From Anthopleura xanthogrammica (lineage: Eukaryota; Cnidaria; Anthozoa; Actiniaria; Actiniidae): 64,000 nucleotides of DNA. Shown one piece after another: positions 38,967-50,057 of this stretch. A program made the position numbers and the translations under genes. The notes under the pieces are model-generated. The model was not told the origin of the DNA. It was given only the letters and a program-made list of their open reading frames with translations, and made no database searches. The stretch covers positions 3,186,722 to 3,250,721 of the forward strand of contig OZ025213.1 of the NCBI GenBank assembly GCA_964019055.1. The letters are read 5' to 3'. Position 1 is the stretch's first letter, and each line of letters opens with the position of its first letter.

Positions 38967-41018
38967 ATGAAGGACTATTCGAGGCCAGGTAAGGGGTATC
39001 GATGCTAGTGTTATTGTTTTGTCGGTATAGTTTTGTTTTGTATAAGTTACGTTAAGTACTGTACTCACTGTGTACTGTTGTATATTGATAATTCATTCAC
39101 AAGCTGTGTGTGTAATTGGTACGTGTTTGTACTTCATCAGAGACGAATCGTAAGGGAACCACGAATCAAAGAAGTTTTAATCTTACCCATATAGCTTTAA
39201 ATATTCAAAGTATATTCTTAGTTTAAGAGCACGTGAATATCTTTGTCGGAACAGCTTCGGTCAAAACCTTCCCTAAATTCTGTATTACGTGCAAGAATTA
39301 TTAACTTGTTCATAATATACAATATCGTTCTTTTCATGTTTTACTGCTTGCAGGAAGTCAACAGAGTTACGGCAGCATGATTCGCGGAACGTCTGCCTAC
39401 AGATCAACTTATGCTAGCAACTACCTCGGTTCTTTTGGCACCCCAGCACCTAACGGCAGGTACGACGACAACGTGCTTCTTCAATTCAAAAATCTGCTGT
39501 AATTTTTCCTTAAAATCAACTGATTTATTTTTAGTAAATGATGGAGATATCTTATAGGATTTCCCTATAGCGAGCGAGGCTACTGCCAGTTTCTCAAAGT
39601 GTATCAATGGGACCATCTTTTATTATGAACGCATAAAACTACTGATAGTGATACTTCATGTGACGTAAGCCTTGTCATTCATGTGCCAACCAGAGATGGA
39701 TTGGCTGGTAAAATAAAGCAATTTGTGTAGAGCTTGTATGAATGGTTGGCATCACCACATGAAATATCGCTATACGTTCAACTACTGTATGTGGATAACT
39801 TCTCGGTAACCCATCAGGGCATGGAGCTGCACTTTAAGGTTAAAGATGGTTATAGACCTAAATGGCCTATATGCACAATGATACGTTTCAAAAGTATTCT
39901 TCAGGACAAATTAATTTTAAGATGGTTGATTTTGAAGTTGTCAGTTCAAGGGTATTTTTTGTTTCTCATTTTCCGCAGAGTTCGAACATCGCAGTTCTAC
40001 CCATCCAGCAGACCTCCAATAGCCTCCACATATCAGGCAGATTTCATGAACTTCCCTGTCAACAAAAGAGTGTGTATTCCTTACGGATCTTCTTCAGGAT
40101 ACAGAAAAAATAACCCTCATCCTCACAACATGGAAGCAGCCTTTAAACATCCAAATAAAGTGAGTGTCTGATGACTCGTGCACAATTTTCTTAAATATCT
40201 GTCTCTTTATTTTGGGCAAAATGCTTTTCCATTTATTTCAGATCATGTTTTTTGAAAACCCCTTGCAGCACGTCGGAATGCAGCTCAATTTGGAGGACAA
40301 ACCAATAGGTTTCCAGTTCTCAGGAGATTGAAATGCTTTTGTTTTTTCCTCCAAATTGAGCTGTTTTGGCGTCACGTGCCATGCAAGAGGTCCATAACTT
40401 GTGAAGAAAAACTAATACTCAAGAGAATGGGACATGGGGTATGAAATGGGGAAACTGAGTGGGTCCAAGCTAAAGGGGCCAACCTGCACTGCCTATGGCC
40501 ACTAGGTGGTGGACTATGACCTTTTACTAATATTACTATTATTTGACCTATTCGATGACCACTTAGTTTTTCAATATATTTTACTTATACTCTAATATTT
40601 CTCATAGGATTATTTTGTCTGGTCGCAGTATTGTCGACTCCCTCCTTTACGAGGTAATGATGGAAGTGTAGATAGTCAAACACTGCTTAAACAGGTTTGC
40701 CATGATAAAATTCGTTCCATCTATCAGCAAGACTTTAAAGATCCGCCATATGCAACAGGTAATTAAATTCATCACAAGCTTGCTTTATGCCAACACGGCA
40801 GGAATTCTTTCAAGTGTTCCCATTGCCTTTTTCTTCTTCCTTACTATTATCAGTGTACAAGGATAAGTGAAACTATTATCCTTTCATTTTTTTTCATTTG
40901 GTCTTTTTGCTTTTTTACAGATTTTCCAGTTACTACACCTTCAACCCGTATGAATAGTGGTGTTCCTCAAGGCTCAAGCTTGGGTCCCCCAGGACAGTAT
41001 TCGGAGTTACTCAGTTGA
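38967..41018 (+). CDS. Gene D: NNPHP/VW-family protein 1, tentative TEX26-like ciliary protein, 185 aa
   Basis: Five exons: 38967-38988, 39354-39459, 39979-40159, 40608-40758, 40921-41018 (558 nt, phases close). I do not recognise the function with certainty. Visible features: STYQADF (59-65), NNPHP (87-91), F-V-W at 106-108, and SIYQQDF (140-146). No signal peptide or membrane segment. The third intron (phase 0) falls between NNPHP and VW. The features and the 1-2-0 intron phases are shared with the genes at 42580-44987 and 52316-54137. Short Y-Q-x-D-F motifs and Tyr/Pro-rich low-complexity sequence are common in axonemal microtubule-inner or testis-expressed proteins; resemblance to TEX26 (a W preceding a short PHC/QYC stretch) is weak and from memory. 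The last exon encodes SGVPQGSSLGP, which looks like a reverse-transcriptase motif. AATAAA at 41042-41047 supports the gene end. The gene itself is well supported. Confidence 0.75.
40257..40396. mobile_element. MITE family TAGACCCCTTGCAGCA, copy 3, followed by a fragment of another family
   Basis: ACCCCTTGCAGCACGTCGGA at the left, GTGCCATGCAAGAGGTCCATA at the right, and the usual GCAGCTCAATTTGGAGGAC arm pair. Directly downstream (40421-40480), GAGAATGGGACATGGGGTAT resembles the right arm of the CTTGGGCGTAATG family. Intron of gene D. Confidence 0.7.
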
Positions 41019-41519
41019 CCATTATTTCTTTAAAATGATTGAATAAACTACGACTACAAATGATGATAATGAAAACCTTCATTTATGCAGAGTGAATCCC
41101 TTCAGCGAAGGGGTACTGTTATTCATGAAAGCCCTTAGGCTACCACAAAATCGAATGTGTTACCGTCAATATCTGGACACTAAAAGCAAATACTGATTTG
41201 TTCAAAATAATTAAAATAATTCATTTTGACTGCTAAGTCATCTGTGTTAATAAAAATCGCTCTCAAATGATTTAAAATTTTGTCTACATTTCATGGTATA
41301 TAAATGTCGTAATCGTAGGTGCAGAAGAAACAGTCTTATGTATCTTTAAAATTACGGTTTTTTACTCCGACGAAGGACTAGCGTCCGATACGTCAGTAAG
41401 TGATCTCTCTTATTTTTTACGGTGTAAAATTTAACTTTTTATATCCATACTGTTTCATTAGAAACACCGACGCAGCCCACACTAGCTTACCGCTAGTTAT
41501 CATATCTTATCTTTAGAAT

Positions 41520-41640
41520 TAGACTGATTCCATAAGTCGTAGCTTTCGCTCCTTTTTGGTTTGTCGTGGCTCAACTAGCGAGTGTATAAGCTATTTCCAG
41601 AATCGACAGAGTGAAAACACCGACTTATGGGATCAATCTA
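41520..41640. mobile_element. MITE-like element, TAGACTGATTCCATAAGTCG termini
   Basis: TAGACTGATTCCATAAGTCG at the left and CGACTTATGGGATCAATCTA at the right match as inverted repeats at about 17 of 20 positions. About 120 bp, non-coding. Confidence 0.6.
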
Positions 41641-42511
41641 TTTTTAAAATATCCCTTCCCTAGCTCGGTTATACAGGTGGACCAGGTGACCTTGTTGGTT
41701 GAGTACTGGCTATAGTTATAGTAGGCTTTCAGGAATCTATTCAGATGGAAATGACCTAATAATGCTGCCTAATTATCTCCTGGGATCACTCAAACAATCA
41801 CGTATGGCTTTAATTACGATTCAATTATCACCCACTTAGTGTATGTTGACAAAGATAAACGATCCGTACTCGAGAATAAATACGTTAACTGATTCAATAA
41901 ACAAATGAACAGTACCAGGATCATTCTACAAACAAGCCAGCACTGTTAGCATCTGATCATAGGAACACGCGGGGTCTTTTGGAAACAAAATTGCTGTACG
42001 GCTTTTTCTTTTGTAATGATTCTTAGTGGCTTTAGAGAAGGGCTTAAGGCTGAACTCGAATCATCCAATCATGGTTAACCTATTATCTCGGGAATTGACG
42101 AAAGAGCAAGAATATACACGCGACTACTGACGTACAATGTCCTTGGATACCGATAGCTCAGCCGTCTGAAAAACTTCAACAAAAAATACGAATTTTTACG
42201 GCTTTTTTTGACAAACATAAAACTGGGTGAAAGTTTTCAAGGTAAGGTAGAGTACATGATAAATCCTTGTACAAATCTTTGCAGTTTCTTTAGGAATCTT
42301 AGTGTAAAAGTATGTACTTCTATGAACTATTTGTTTGGTGTATTGCAATGTATACCTCATGGGTCAAAAATTTGTGTCGTATTTATCACTAGTCCGCGAC
42401 CGGTCGCGGCTCTCTAAAGTCTATAATGATATATTAAAGTCTTTTCCATGCAGCTAACAGACTGATAGACTGGTGACACTTGTCCGGGTAAAGCTGTAAA
42501 CAGAAGATGCC

Positions 42512-42526
42512 GTTCCCTTGAGCAAC
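42512..42526 (+). promoter_or_regulatory. Candidate RFX X-box 54 bp before gene E
   Basis: GTTCCCTTGAGCAAC fits GTNRCC-N(0-3)-RGYAAC at all but one fixed position (C for R at the fourth base), with spacer TTG. Its distance to the start codon (42580) is typical for X-boxes of ciliary genes. Confidence 0.4.
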
Positions 42527-42579
42527 GAGAAGTCTTGTTTAATTGTTAGTTGATAAGGATTATCACTTACTACGACAAG

Positions 42580-44987
42580 ATGCCATATCAAAATAACCGT
42601 TATCTCCCACCTATCGGTAAGACGTGAAAAACTATTTGAATAGCTGATCTTGAAGGGAATAGTGTTAGCAGGTTTTTAAACACCCCGTACCATCAACTTA
42701 TAGTCCTCAAATACACCAGTATGGCCATGACTAGCCGGCTGATATCTCTAAGTATGTGTTCCTTATATCCTGTATTGCTAATGATCGTTGTAGCAGCAAT
42801 TGAAATATAATTTTAAGAAACAAAACGACAACCTTTAGTTTAGACATGTTTCTGTATCCTGTATTCTTTTCAATTTGTCCCTCAAATATCCCGTGTTCCA
42901 ATAAACTCTCCCTTGGTTGTTTGCCATCGGGATGGGGTCTCTGCTTCAGTGTAAAACGTGTTCTTATAAAGGCTTTTTAGATTCTCTTAGTGATATATAA
43001 TAACCAACTGCATGGTTATAGTGCCTCTGCATAATATATCCTTCCATTTTCTCTAGTAAATTAGTTATTCTTGTTTTTGTCCTCAGCAACCCCCGTGGTT
43101 TCTCGATATCAACTTGATTTTAAGAAACAAGACGCTAAACCGCCAAAATCCTTTAAAAGCCGAAATGTAACAAATCTACGTAAGTACTGATAACATCTCA
43201 TGTACTGATGATCCAATGGAACACGGGATTTCGAGCGACTACGGGTTTACTTATCATCACACAATAATTAGGAAGATCATAGGTTGCAATGCCAACGTTT
43301 AATATAGGGAACAGAAAGTCTGGAGCCGGCTTTGGACACTGATGTGGTCAAATAACAAGAGAATACGATGAAGACAGGACACTTGGACTTGCCATCATAT
43401 ATACGTACAGTCATTTCTTGGTCTGGATTCTCTGCTGTACGATGGTTTTGTTTTGTTTAAGTTCTCTCCGGGTTCTCCTGTTTTCCTCTCTCCGCAAAAA
43501 TTAATAAATTTCCATTTGACCAAGGAACAATGCTATGGCTGTTAGGCCTTACATGCACCACGAAAATTGGACGCTTTTATTTTTAAATTCATTTGATGAT
43601 ACATTTGGGAAAGAATACTGATAAAGTAAATCATTGGAATAGTATCTCCATATGCGCGGAATGCGCGCAAAGGGTATTAATGAGCTGCGTGATATTTCAG
43701 GAAAAATATTACATATCGAATTAAGCACAATGTTATTTTGTGTAATGATAATGATGTATAGAATATGCAAGATTTAATATCAATGGGCAGTCGCGATCGG
43801 TAACATTTTTGGTCTAATCCATTATCTATGCTTTTAGCTCCAATAGCTTATTCTAGCTTTCGAAGAAAGATGGGTAAAAGTTCGTATAAAGATTCTTATG
43901 AAGGAACATTTGGTAATGCCGCTGATAGTGCAAAGTAAGTGTGCATGTCGCAGATTTATTAAGACTGAATCTTTTAAATTGTTTATTTAATCTAAAACCA
44001 GTATTTGCACCCCAAAAGTGCGCATTGTATGATAAGTCAATTTTATAACAGATCTGAAAAGGACGACGCAGCCTCAAAACGACGTCGCGAGTAGATACTC
44101 TTAGTTTAGATATGGTCTGATCATGAGATGCGCGCACCATCCTTTATTTACCTCATTAGGATTAGGATTGGAAAACCTAATAAAATCAAGAAGAATTTGC
44201 CCTCCGTAAAGAATTTGCGCAAAGTACAGACGTCTGGTGCTATATATATCCATGGATGTAAACTCTATTGTTTCATTGATTCCAGACCCGATCCCTACGA
44301 ATATCCTTCCAAGGACGATATCGGCACTTCTACCTACAGAGATAACTTCAAAAAGACCAAAACGTTACAACTTCCGCTTTTGCCAACCTCTCCAACCAGA
44401 AGAAATAATCCACACCCATCAACGATGAACAACGCATTTCATTTCCCAAAACGGGTTAGTACTGCATCGTACTGGTCATGTTTATGGGTGTTATTTAGAG
44501 CGGTCTGTGTATGACTATGAAAAACTTACAGCATGTACCTCGCCTTGCTGCATGTGACCGTGCCGCGTATGAAAACATTCGACATTCGGTGCGCTCCACA
44601 CCGTAACCGTGCCGTGTGCCCTGACTTTTCACATTCCTACGAAATCTGCTCTAAGGGTCGTTAGCATGGTGTTTGGATGATCCGTGACTGATATAGCCAA
44701 CCAGTGACCAATGGTCGGATGCAAAAGCTCACTCATCATTCACTCATAGGTTTGTCATGCCTATGACTGACCGTAAAATTTGCAGTCGTACGCGGTAGTG
44801 TTTATTTTCTAACATTTCCATCTTTTCTTCGTAGGGTTACTGGGTATGGCCGCACTATTTACTACCAGTAAGATACGACACTGACGGCGATAAGTCACCT
44901 CTTGGACCGCGAATACCAGAAGACTTGACAATAAACAGAATTCGAGGTCCTTTCGACACGTGGGAAGATCAACCGAGTAGTGACTGA
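42580..44987 (+). CDS. Gene E: NNPHP/VW-family protein 2, 182 aa
   Basis: Five exons: 42580-42616, 43087-43179, 43838-43934, 44286-44454, 44835-44987 (549 nt, phases close). Features: SRYQLDF (18-24), STYRDNF (91-97), RRNNPHP (114-120), Y-W-V-W at 134-137, and a polar C-terminus ending QPSSD. NNPHP lies 21 residues before the W, exactly as in gene D. Intron phases are 1,1,2,0; the last three match the pattern of the sibling genes, including the phase-0 intron between NNPHP and VW. No known domain is recognised. It lies head-to-tail with gene D, 1.56 kb downstream, suggesting tandem duplication. A role in axonemal microtubules is inference from motif style and the X-box-like site. AATAAA at 45251-45256. 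Confidence 0.75.
43461..43523 (+). mobile_element. SINE central-domain fragment
   Basis: GTTCTCTCCGGGTTCTCCTG, then TTTTCCTCTCTCCGCAAAAA and AATTTCCATTTGACC: the same centre as 21215-21475 in the opposite orientation, without the tRNA head. Intron of gene E. Confidence 0.55.
44496..44653. mobile_element. MITE family TAGAGCAGATTTCGTATG, copy 3 (inverted)
   Basis: CGAAATCTGCTCTA at the right end (44640-44653), TAGAGCGGTCTGTGTATGAC at the left, interior GTATGAAAACATTC complementary to the other copies. Intron of gene E. Confidence 0.7.
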
Positions 44988-45420
44988 TCAATGAATTCTC
45001 AATGTCCGGGCCTTCCTTTAATTTCGGCATTCGTCTTCTCCTCCCCCTTCCCCCCTCCCCAAAAATACGCACCCTCACACATGGAAACGCCCCCCTCCCC
45101 CTTGTGACTTAGGACCAAACGTCATCGTTAATTTTGATTAATTTGTAAATTTTAATTTTTGCTTTTGTGTCTCATTTTTTGCCTTATAAATTGTGAGCAA
45201 TATGTACAAAGTTGATATGTGATAAAATTGATAAAGAAAATCAGACTGAAAATAAAAGCTCCAAAATGGGTTGCCTGTGTCATTGTTAGCCGTGTAGAAC
45301 CCAGGAATGAAGTTAGTCACAAGTCTCTGGTCACAAGTCCCAAATCCGGTTCACAAATCGTCATGATTTTCTTATTTCCTTCGCTTGATTCGCTTTAATA
45401 CCTCAGATAAAGCTATTACC
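44988..45420. other. Intergenic between gene E and STK16
   Basis: 433 bp. Contains the gene E polyadenylation candidate AATAAA (45251-45256) and, by position, the STK16 promoter. C-rich tracts lie at 45039-45060. No exon seen. Confidence 0.6.
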
Positions 45421-48400
45421 ATGGGGATATTTTGTTCAAGAATATGCCGGGCTTCAGTTTCTGTTAATGGTACTCGGTATCAAATCGTAAAAGATCTTGG
45501 AGAAGGAGGTATGAATGAATGATAAGCTTATCGTATCCACGAAAACTTTATCTTATTTACACTGTAAAACTGTGGGTTTTTAAATTTGTCTACGGCGAAT
45601 AATACTTTAAGTCATTACTCGATTGTTTTTTCTTGTGAATCATAACGTTTGTGTTAAAGTCAAAAAGAATATTTAGACATTTAAGCCTTAAAAGTCTGGA
45701 CGAAATCCAGAAGGACAGCATCAATCAAATATCTTACTCGGCATTTTTTCTTACGAACGCTGACTGAAGTTGACACTGCCATGTCGACCTTAGAATCTCG
45801 TGATATTGCTTTGACAGATATTAATTATATTATATTTCATAAAGTGTTTTCTAATTTCTCTACTTTTTTAAATCTTATTTAAATCTTATTTAAATCGAGT
45901 GATGTACTGGTAGTGTTGTCGAGGTGTGTTGTCATCACTTGAATATCATGAGTAATTTAGGAATTTAGATGACGTAGATGACAAACATAGTAAGCTTAAG
46001 GACGTTCGTGGGCAATAGCATTTCCCATGTTTTTTTCTTCAAACTTTGCATGGTGAAATAAGACCATCATAGATCCATGGGCAAATAAAGAAAGGGGATC
46101 ACTGTTGTTGTTATCAAGACATAGCCAATTGAAAACGTTTTCACAACAAGTGTGACAGAGTTTGATCTTGAAAAACATAGGTTGTGCGCGGGCTGTCACA
46201 CCATATGTGCAGAACAGATGCACACAAACAATGCCTGCGAACATCCTTAAACATAAGTTTCAATCTAGGTAGAATTTGTACATTAATGTAACGATGTTAA
46301 ATGTACAAACTCTGCCTTTCAAAGCATAAAAGTAAAGCGCCAATACCTAATTGGCTAGCATAAAAGTGAAGCGCCAATACCTAATTGACTAGCAGTAAAG
46401 AGTGCTCACTGCCAATTCAAATCTGTCAAAAAGAAATCGGAAACAGGGCTTGAAATAACAGCTGGCCAATGGACAATGTCCAGATAGAATTGGAACCTGT
46501 CTGGTCAAATCTTTGCCTTGCTGGTCATTTTGACCAGTAACATTGAGCCAAGAATGGGGTATGCAGGGGTTTCAATAGAAGGCAGCTACTGGCGGTCGAT
46601 CGCCAGGTAGTTAACTTCATACCACCGGCTATTTTACAAATCAATCTCGATAACTACAGTATGAAGTCAAATTAGTGGACACAGACACCTACATTTGAAT
46701 CCCATCGTTCTACTTCAAATATTATTGAAACCCCTGGCTATGACCAAGCAAAAACTTATTTGGCCAGTCATCATGACTGGTGACTGACGGCCATTATTTT
46801 AAGCCTTGAAAAATATGTGGAAGTGTTCACAGTACAGCATGTAGTACTGTTATACAGTAATACCATATGTTATAACAATTATAAGTACAATATTCTTTTT
46901 ATTTGCATGCAGCTTTTTCATATGTCCACCTGGTAAAACATGGGAAACACTACTATGCATTGGTGAGTTGGTCAAGTTTCCAGTACATATACACCCAATC
47001 GAAATATGGCGAGCAAATTGAATAACTATTGTTGTGGACTGACTTGCCTCGTGTTCACATGGAAACATAAAAGCGTTTTTTAATTTACATGTATGAGAGG
47101 CTAGTCAGTGAAGAACAATAGTTATTCAAATCGGTTCCCATATTTCGATTCGGAATATTTCACTTCACATTTATAATATAACTCTCACTCATTTCCATCT
47201 CTTTTTTATATTTTTTTTATAGAAAAGAATGAGATTACAGTTACGAGAACAAGAGGAGGTATGTACATGACTTGCATTTAAATATTTTTTTCATTTAACA
47301 CTTATTAATTTGATTGATAGATTAAAAACGTAATATTGAGATCAGAATGTTACATGTACATGTAGTTCCTGGGCAGTTCTAAGAAATCTTGAAATTGATA
47401 TTTCTTTAACTGAAATAACTTTTGAATTTCAGGCATTTGAAAGAGAAGTTGCTGCTCATCGAGCTGTTGACCACCCTAATGTTCTGGGTTTATATGATGT
47501 TGAAGTTGTAAAAAAATCTGATTATAAGGAGGCTCGTATGCTGCTATCTTATTACAAGGTACAAATAATTGAAGAATGTTAATTAATCAAATAGATCTTT
47601 ACCAAATCCAATACATTTTCCATTGTCGTTTTTCTTAATCCTCCCAGAATTGCTGATCATGGCTTTGCACCATCATGTGATGACAGGCATGACAGGAGGC
47701 ATGAAAATATTGAGTCTTTTCTCCCTGGGAAGCTGAATTCTTTCTCATATTAATTAGATTACACAAGAGCCAATTGTTCCTTGCCTCCTGTCATGGCTGC
47801 CATTACGAAAAGCCTCTATTTGTAGTTAGTAAGAATGCTCCTTTCATCTTGATTTTCCTGTTTAATCTTAGGATGGCACAGTACAGGACTTAATAGAGAA
47901 AACAGTGGGGTATGGAAACCCTGCACCCGAATCAGATCTGTTAAAGATCTTTAGATCTGCTTGTGAGGCTGTACAGGCATTCCATGCTCACTCACCACCG
48001 CTTGCACACAGGGATATCAAGGTAATGTGACTTAACACCAAATCCACTTGGGTGAGGTGTCATGTTTTTTTTCATTTCAGTCTACACTACAATAATAACA
48101 AAAAAAGATTTTTAGTGCAAGTTTCATCCATGAATGTATGTAGTAGGCAAATAGACCTAATCAGCTAACGCGTTGCTATGTACATTTCCACCCAATTGAT
48201 CAAAGCCTTTGGGAATAAGATTCTTTGTCTTTTGTATTTTGATATGACATGGAAAACTTTTCAGACAAAAGTTCTTATTCCCAGGGGTTTTGAATAAGAT
48301 GGAAACGTACATAGCAACGTGTTAGCCAATTAGGTCTATGATAGCGAGCAACAGAATAATACTCAAGGAAAGTGCTAGTAAATAATAAATTGCAAACAAA

Positions 48401-50057
48401 TTGATTTGCACATGTATTTTCATTTTGAATTCATAATATTAATTTATTAGATTTAATTCATTATATTTAGTGACATTTTAGTTGTTTGTCTTTCAAAAGC
48501 CTCACAACCTTCTTCTTGGTCCTAATCATACTGTTATACTGTTTGATCTTGGAAGTGTCGGTGAGGCAAGATGCTCTATTAGATCCAGGTAAATCATGAT
48601 AAAAGAAAAGAAAACATGCTTTGGGTAATTGGGTACTTTATGACCAGCCGGCATGTGTTGGTGGACTGTCACCCTACTTTCAGCTGATAATTGGCTAACA
48701 CACTCTCAACACTTGACCAAAACTTGGCTGACACATCACCAACACCTGTTTATGGTCAAAAATAGCAGCTTAGAACATGACATCAAGTGATATTTCTAAA
48801 AATTTTGGGGATCCCTTTGCGAGTTGTTAGAGATTATAAACAATACAAGAGATCATACTGTTAGAGCAGAATGTGTTACCCAGTTGTGGTGTATTTCAGG
48901 AGAGAGGCTCTAGCATTACAGGAAAGATGTGCCCAGGAATGCACGGCAGCCTACAGGTCAGTATTGTATGTTATCTAACTCTTTAAAGATAATTCCACAG
49001 TGCTCTGTAAAAGTGTACATTACTGTAACAGTGTTTCATACAGTACAGTGCTGTTAAATTTGTACTGAATTCCAGTTCTTAAATTAATTATTACTATCTC
49101 CATTATTCCAAATTACTAAATAATCAGTCCTTTGTACATAAGAAATGCAAATTGAATTTCTGTTTTCGTATTTTTCGTGAATGTGCCATGCAGAGCTCCA
49201 GAATTATTTGAAGTACCATCTCACTGTGAGATAGATGAGAAGACAGACATTTGGTCACTTGGTTGCACTCTTTTTGCCATGGGTTACGGTAGGTAGTTTT
49301 GGTTAGGAAACTACTACTAACTTGTAAACACAATCTATCTCTACTTCACAAATTTCAAAAACTAACTTTTTAGACTGAAATTATTGAACTGTTTGTATTT
49401 CAGGTGACAGTCCATGTGATGGGTCAGCTCTGTCTGCATTAAGTGGGAACATTCGAATCCCATCCAACAGGTATGTCTGTAGAATAGCAGTGTTGTATTT
49501 AGTACTTTATTATTGCAAAGCTGACAGACACCATCCACCTACTCACCTACATCATCCACCTAACAACATTCTGGTCCTCAAACTTCATATACTCCCATAA
49601 TTGTTCAAAAAATGTTGTTGATTGGAAATCTAAAATCTGAGACCAAGGTTAAAGTTCAAAGATGGTGGCATATTTAGATATTAACTTGTTATGAACTACT
49701 AAATTATTACTTAATTAACTAAAGACAAAACAGTTATCACTTTCCTTGATATTTAAATTCCAAGCGCACAGCCCACAATTCATTTGGGTCTCAGATTTTA
49801 GATATCAGATCTCTGACTGACAACGTTTAGGTGACTGTATACTTCAAGTACTTTGATGGAATCATCTTAATTTTTGTCTTGTTTCCTGCAGCCCATATTC
49901 AACAGATTTCAACATACTCATTAGAAGTATACTTCAGGTAGATCCTCAGGAACGGCTAACTATACCAGAGGTCTTGAGAATCATTGACAACCTGTGCCCA
50001 TCAAGAGCAGAATTTACTTGTGCCAACCCAAAGGACATCTCTGTACACGCTGTGTAA
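45421..50057 (+). CDS. STK16: Serine/threonine kinase 16 (MPSK1), 10 exons, 307 aa
   Basis: Membrane-anchored Ser/Thr kinase of the NAK family, Golgi-associated in vertebrates. Exons: 45421-45508, 46913-46962, 47223-47258, 47433-47558, 47872-48021, 48500-48588, 48900-48956, 49194-49288, 49404-49470, 49892-50057 (924 nt, phases close). The N-terminus MGIFCSRIC keeps Gly2 for myristoylation with Cys5 and Cys9 as palmitoylation candidates, which supports this start. Glycine loop GEGAFSYV; catalytic Lys47 in YALKR; HRDIK (146-150); the Mg-binding motif is DLG (166-168) rather than DFG, as in known STK16; R-APE at 199-202 preceded by an extended activation segment (LALQERCAQECTAAY) characteristic of the family; DIWSLGC. 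Length is nearly identical to the human protein (305 aa). The nearest AATAAA noticed is 850 bp downstream (50907-50912). Confidence 0.95.
45991..46255. mobile_element. Element with TTAAGGACGTTCGTGGGCA-type inverted ends
   Basis: AGCTTAAGGACGTTCGTGGG at the left is mirrored by TGCCTGCGAACATCCTTAAA at the right. About 265 bp, non-coding, in STK16 intron 1. A small tandem pair AGTGAAGCGCCAATACCTAA follows at 46325-46395. Confidence 0.55.
46991..47153. mobile_element. Long-armed hairpin, CAATCGAAATATGGCGAGC termini
   Basis: The left arm CAATCGAAATATGG...TTGAATAACTATTGTT mirrors AACAATAGTTATTCAAATCG...CCATATTTCGATT at the right, with roughly 45-bp arms. STK16 intron between exons 46913-46962 and 47223-47258. 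Confidence 0.7.
47658..47818. mobile_element. MITE family TAGAGGCTTTGCACCATCACG, copy 2
   Basis: CATGGCTTTGCACCATCATG at the left, GCTGCCATTACGAAAAGCCTCTA at the right, shared interior GAAGCTGAATTCTTTCTCAT. The left tip has lost TAGA. STK16 intron. Confidence 0.65.
48152..48338. mobile_element. MITE with TAGACCTAATCAGCTAAC ends
   Basis: TAGACCTAATCAGCTAACGC at the left; the right end is complementary to TAGACCTAATTGGCTAACAC. The arms extend about 32 bp (GTTGCTATGTAC / GTACATAGCAAC), with further pairing of GGAATAAGA / TCTTATTCC inside. STK16 intron. Confidence 0.75.
49588..49841. mobile_element. Decayed relative of the TACACCTATTTCAA element
   Basis: AATCTAAAATCTGAGACC near the left and GGGTCTCAGATTTTAGATAT near the right form the inner arms seen in 23151-23371. 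The outer tips are degraded. STK16 last intron. Confidence 0.5.

Larger units (their letters stand above)
41019..42579. other. Intergenic between genes D and E
   Basis: About 1.56 kb with no convincing exon. It contains the gene D polyadenylation signal (41042-41047), a TA-type hairpin element (41520-41640) and an X-box-like site just before gene E (42512-42526). The 69-codon frame at 42208-42417 has no recognisable feature. Confidence 0.6.
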
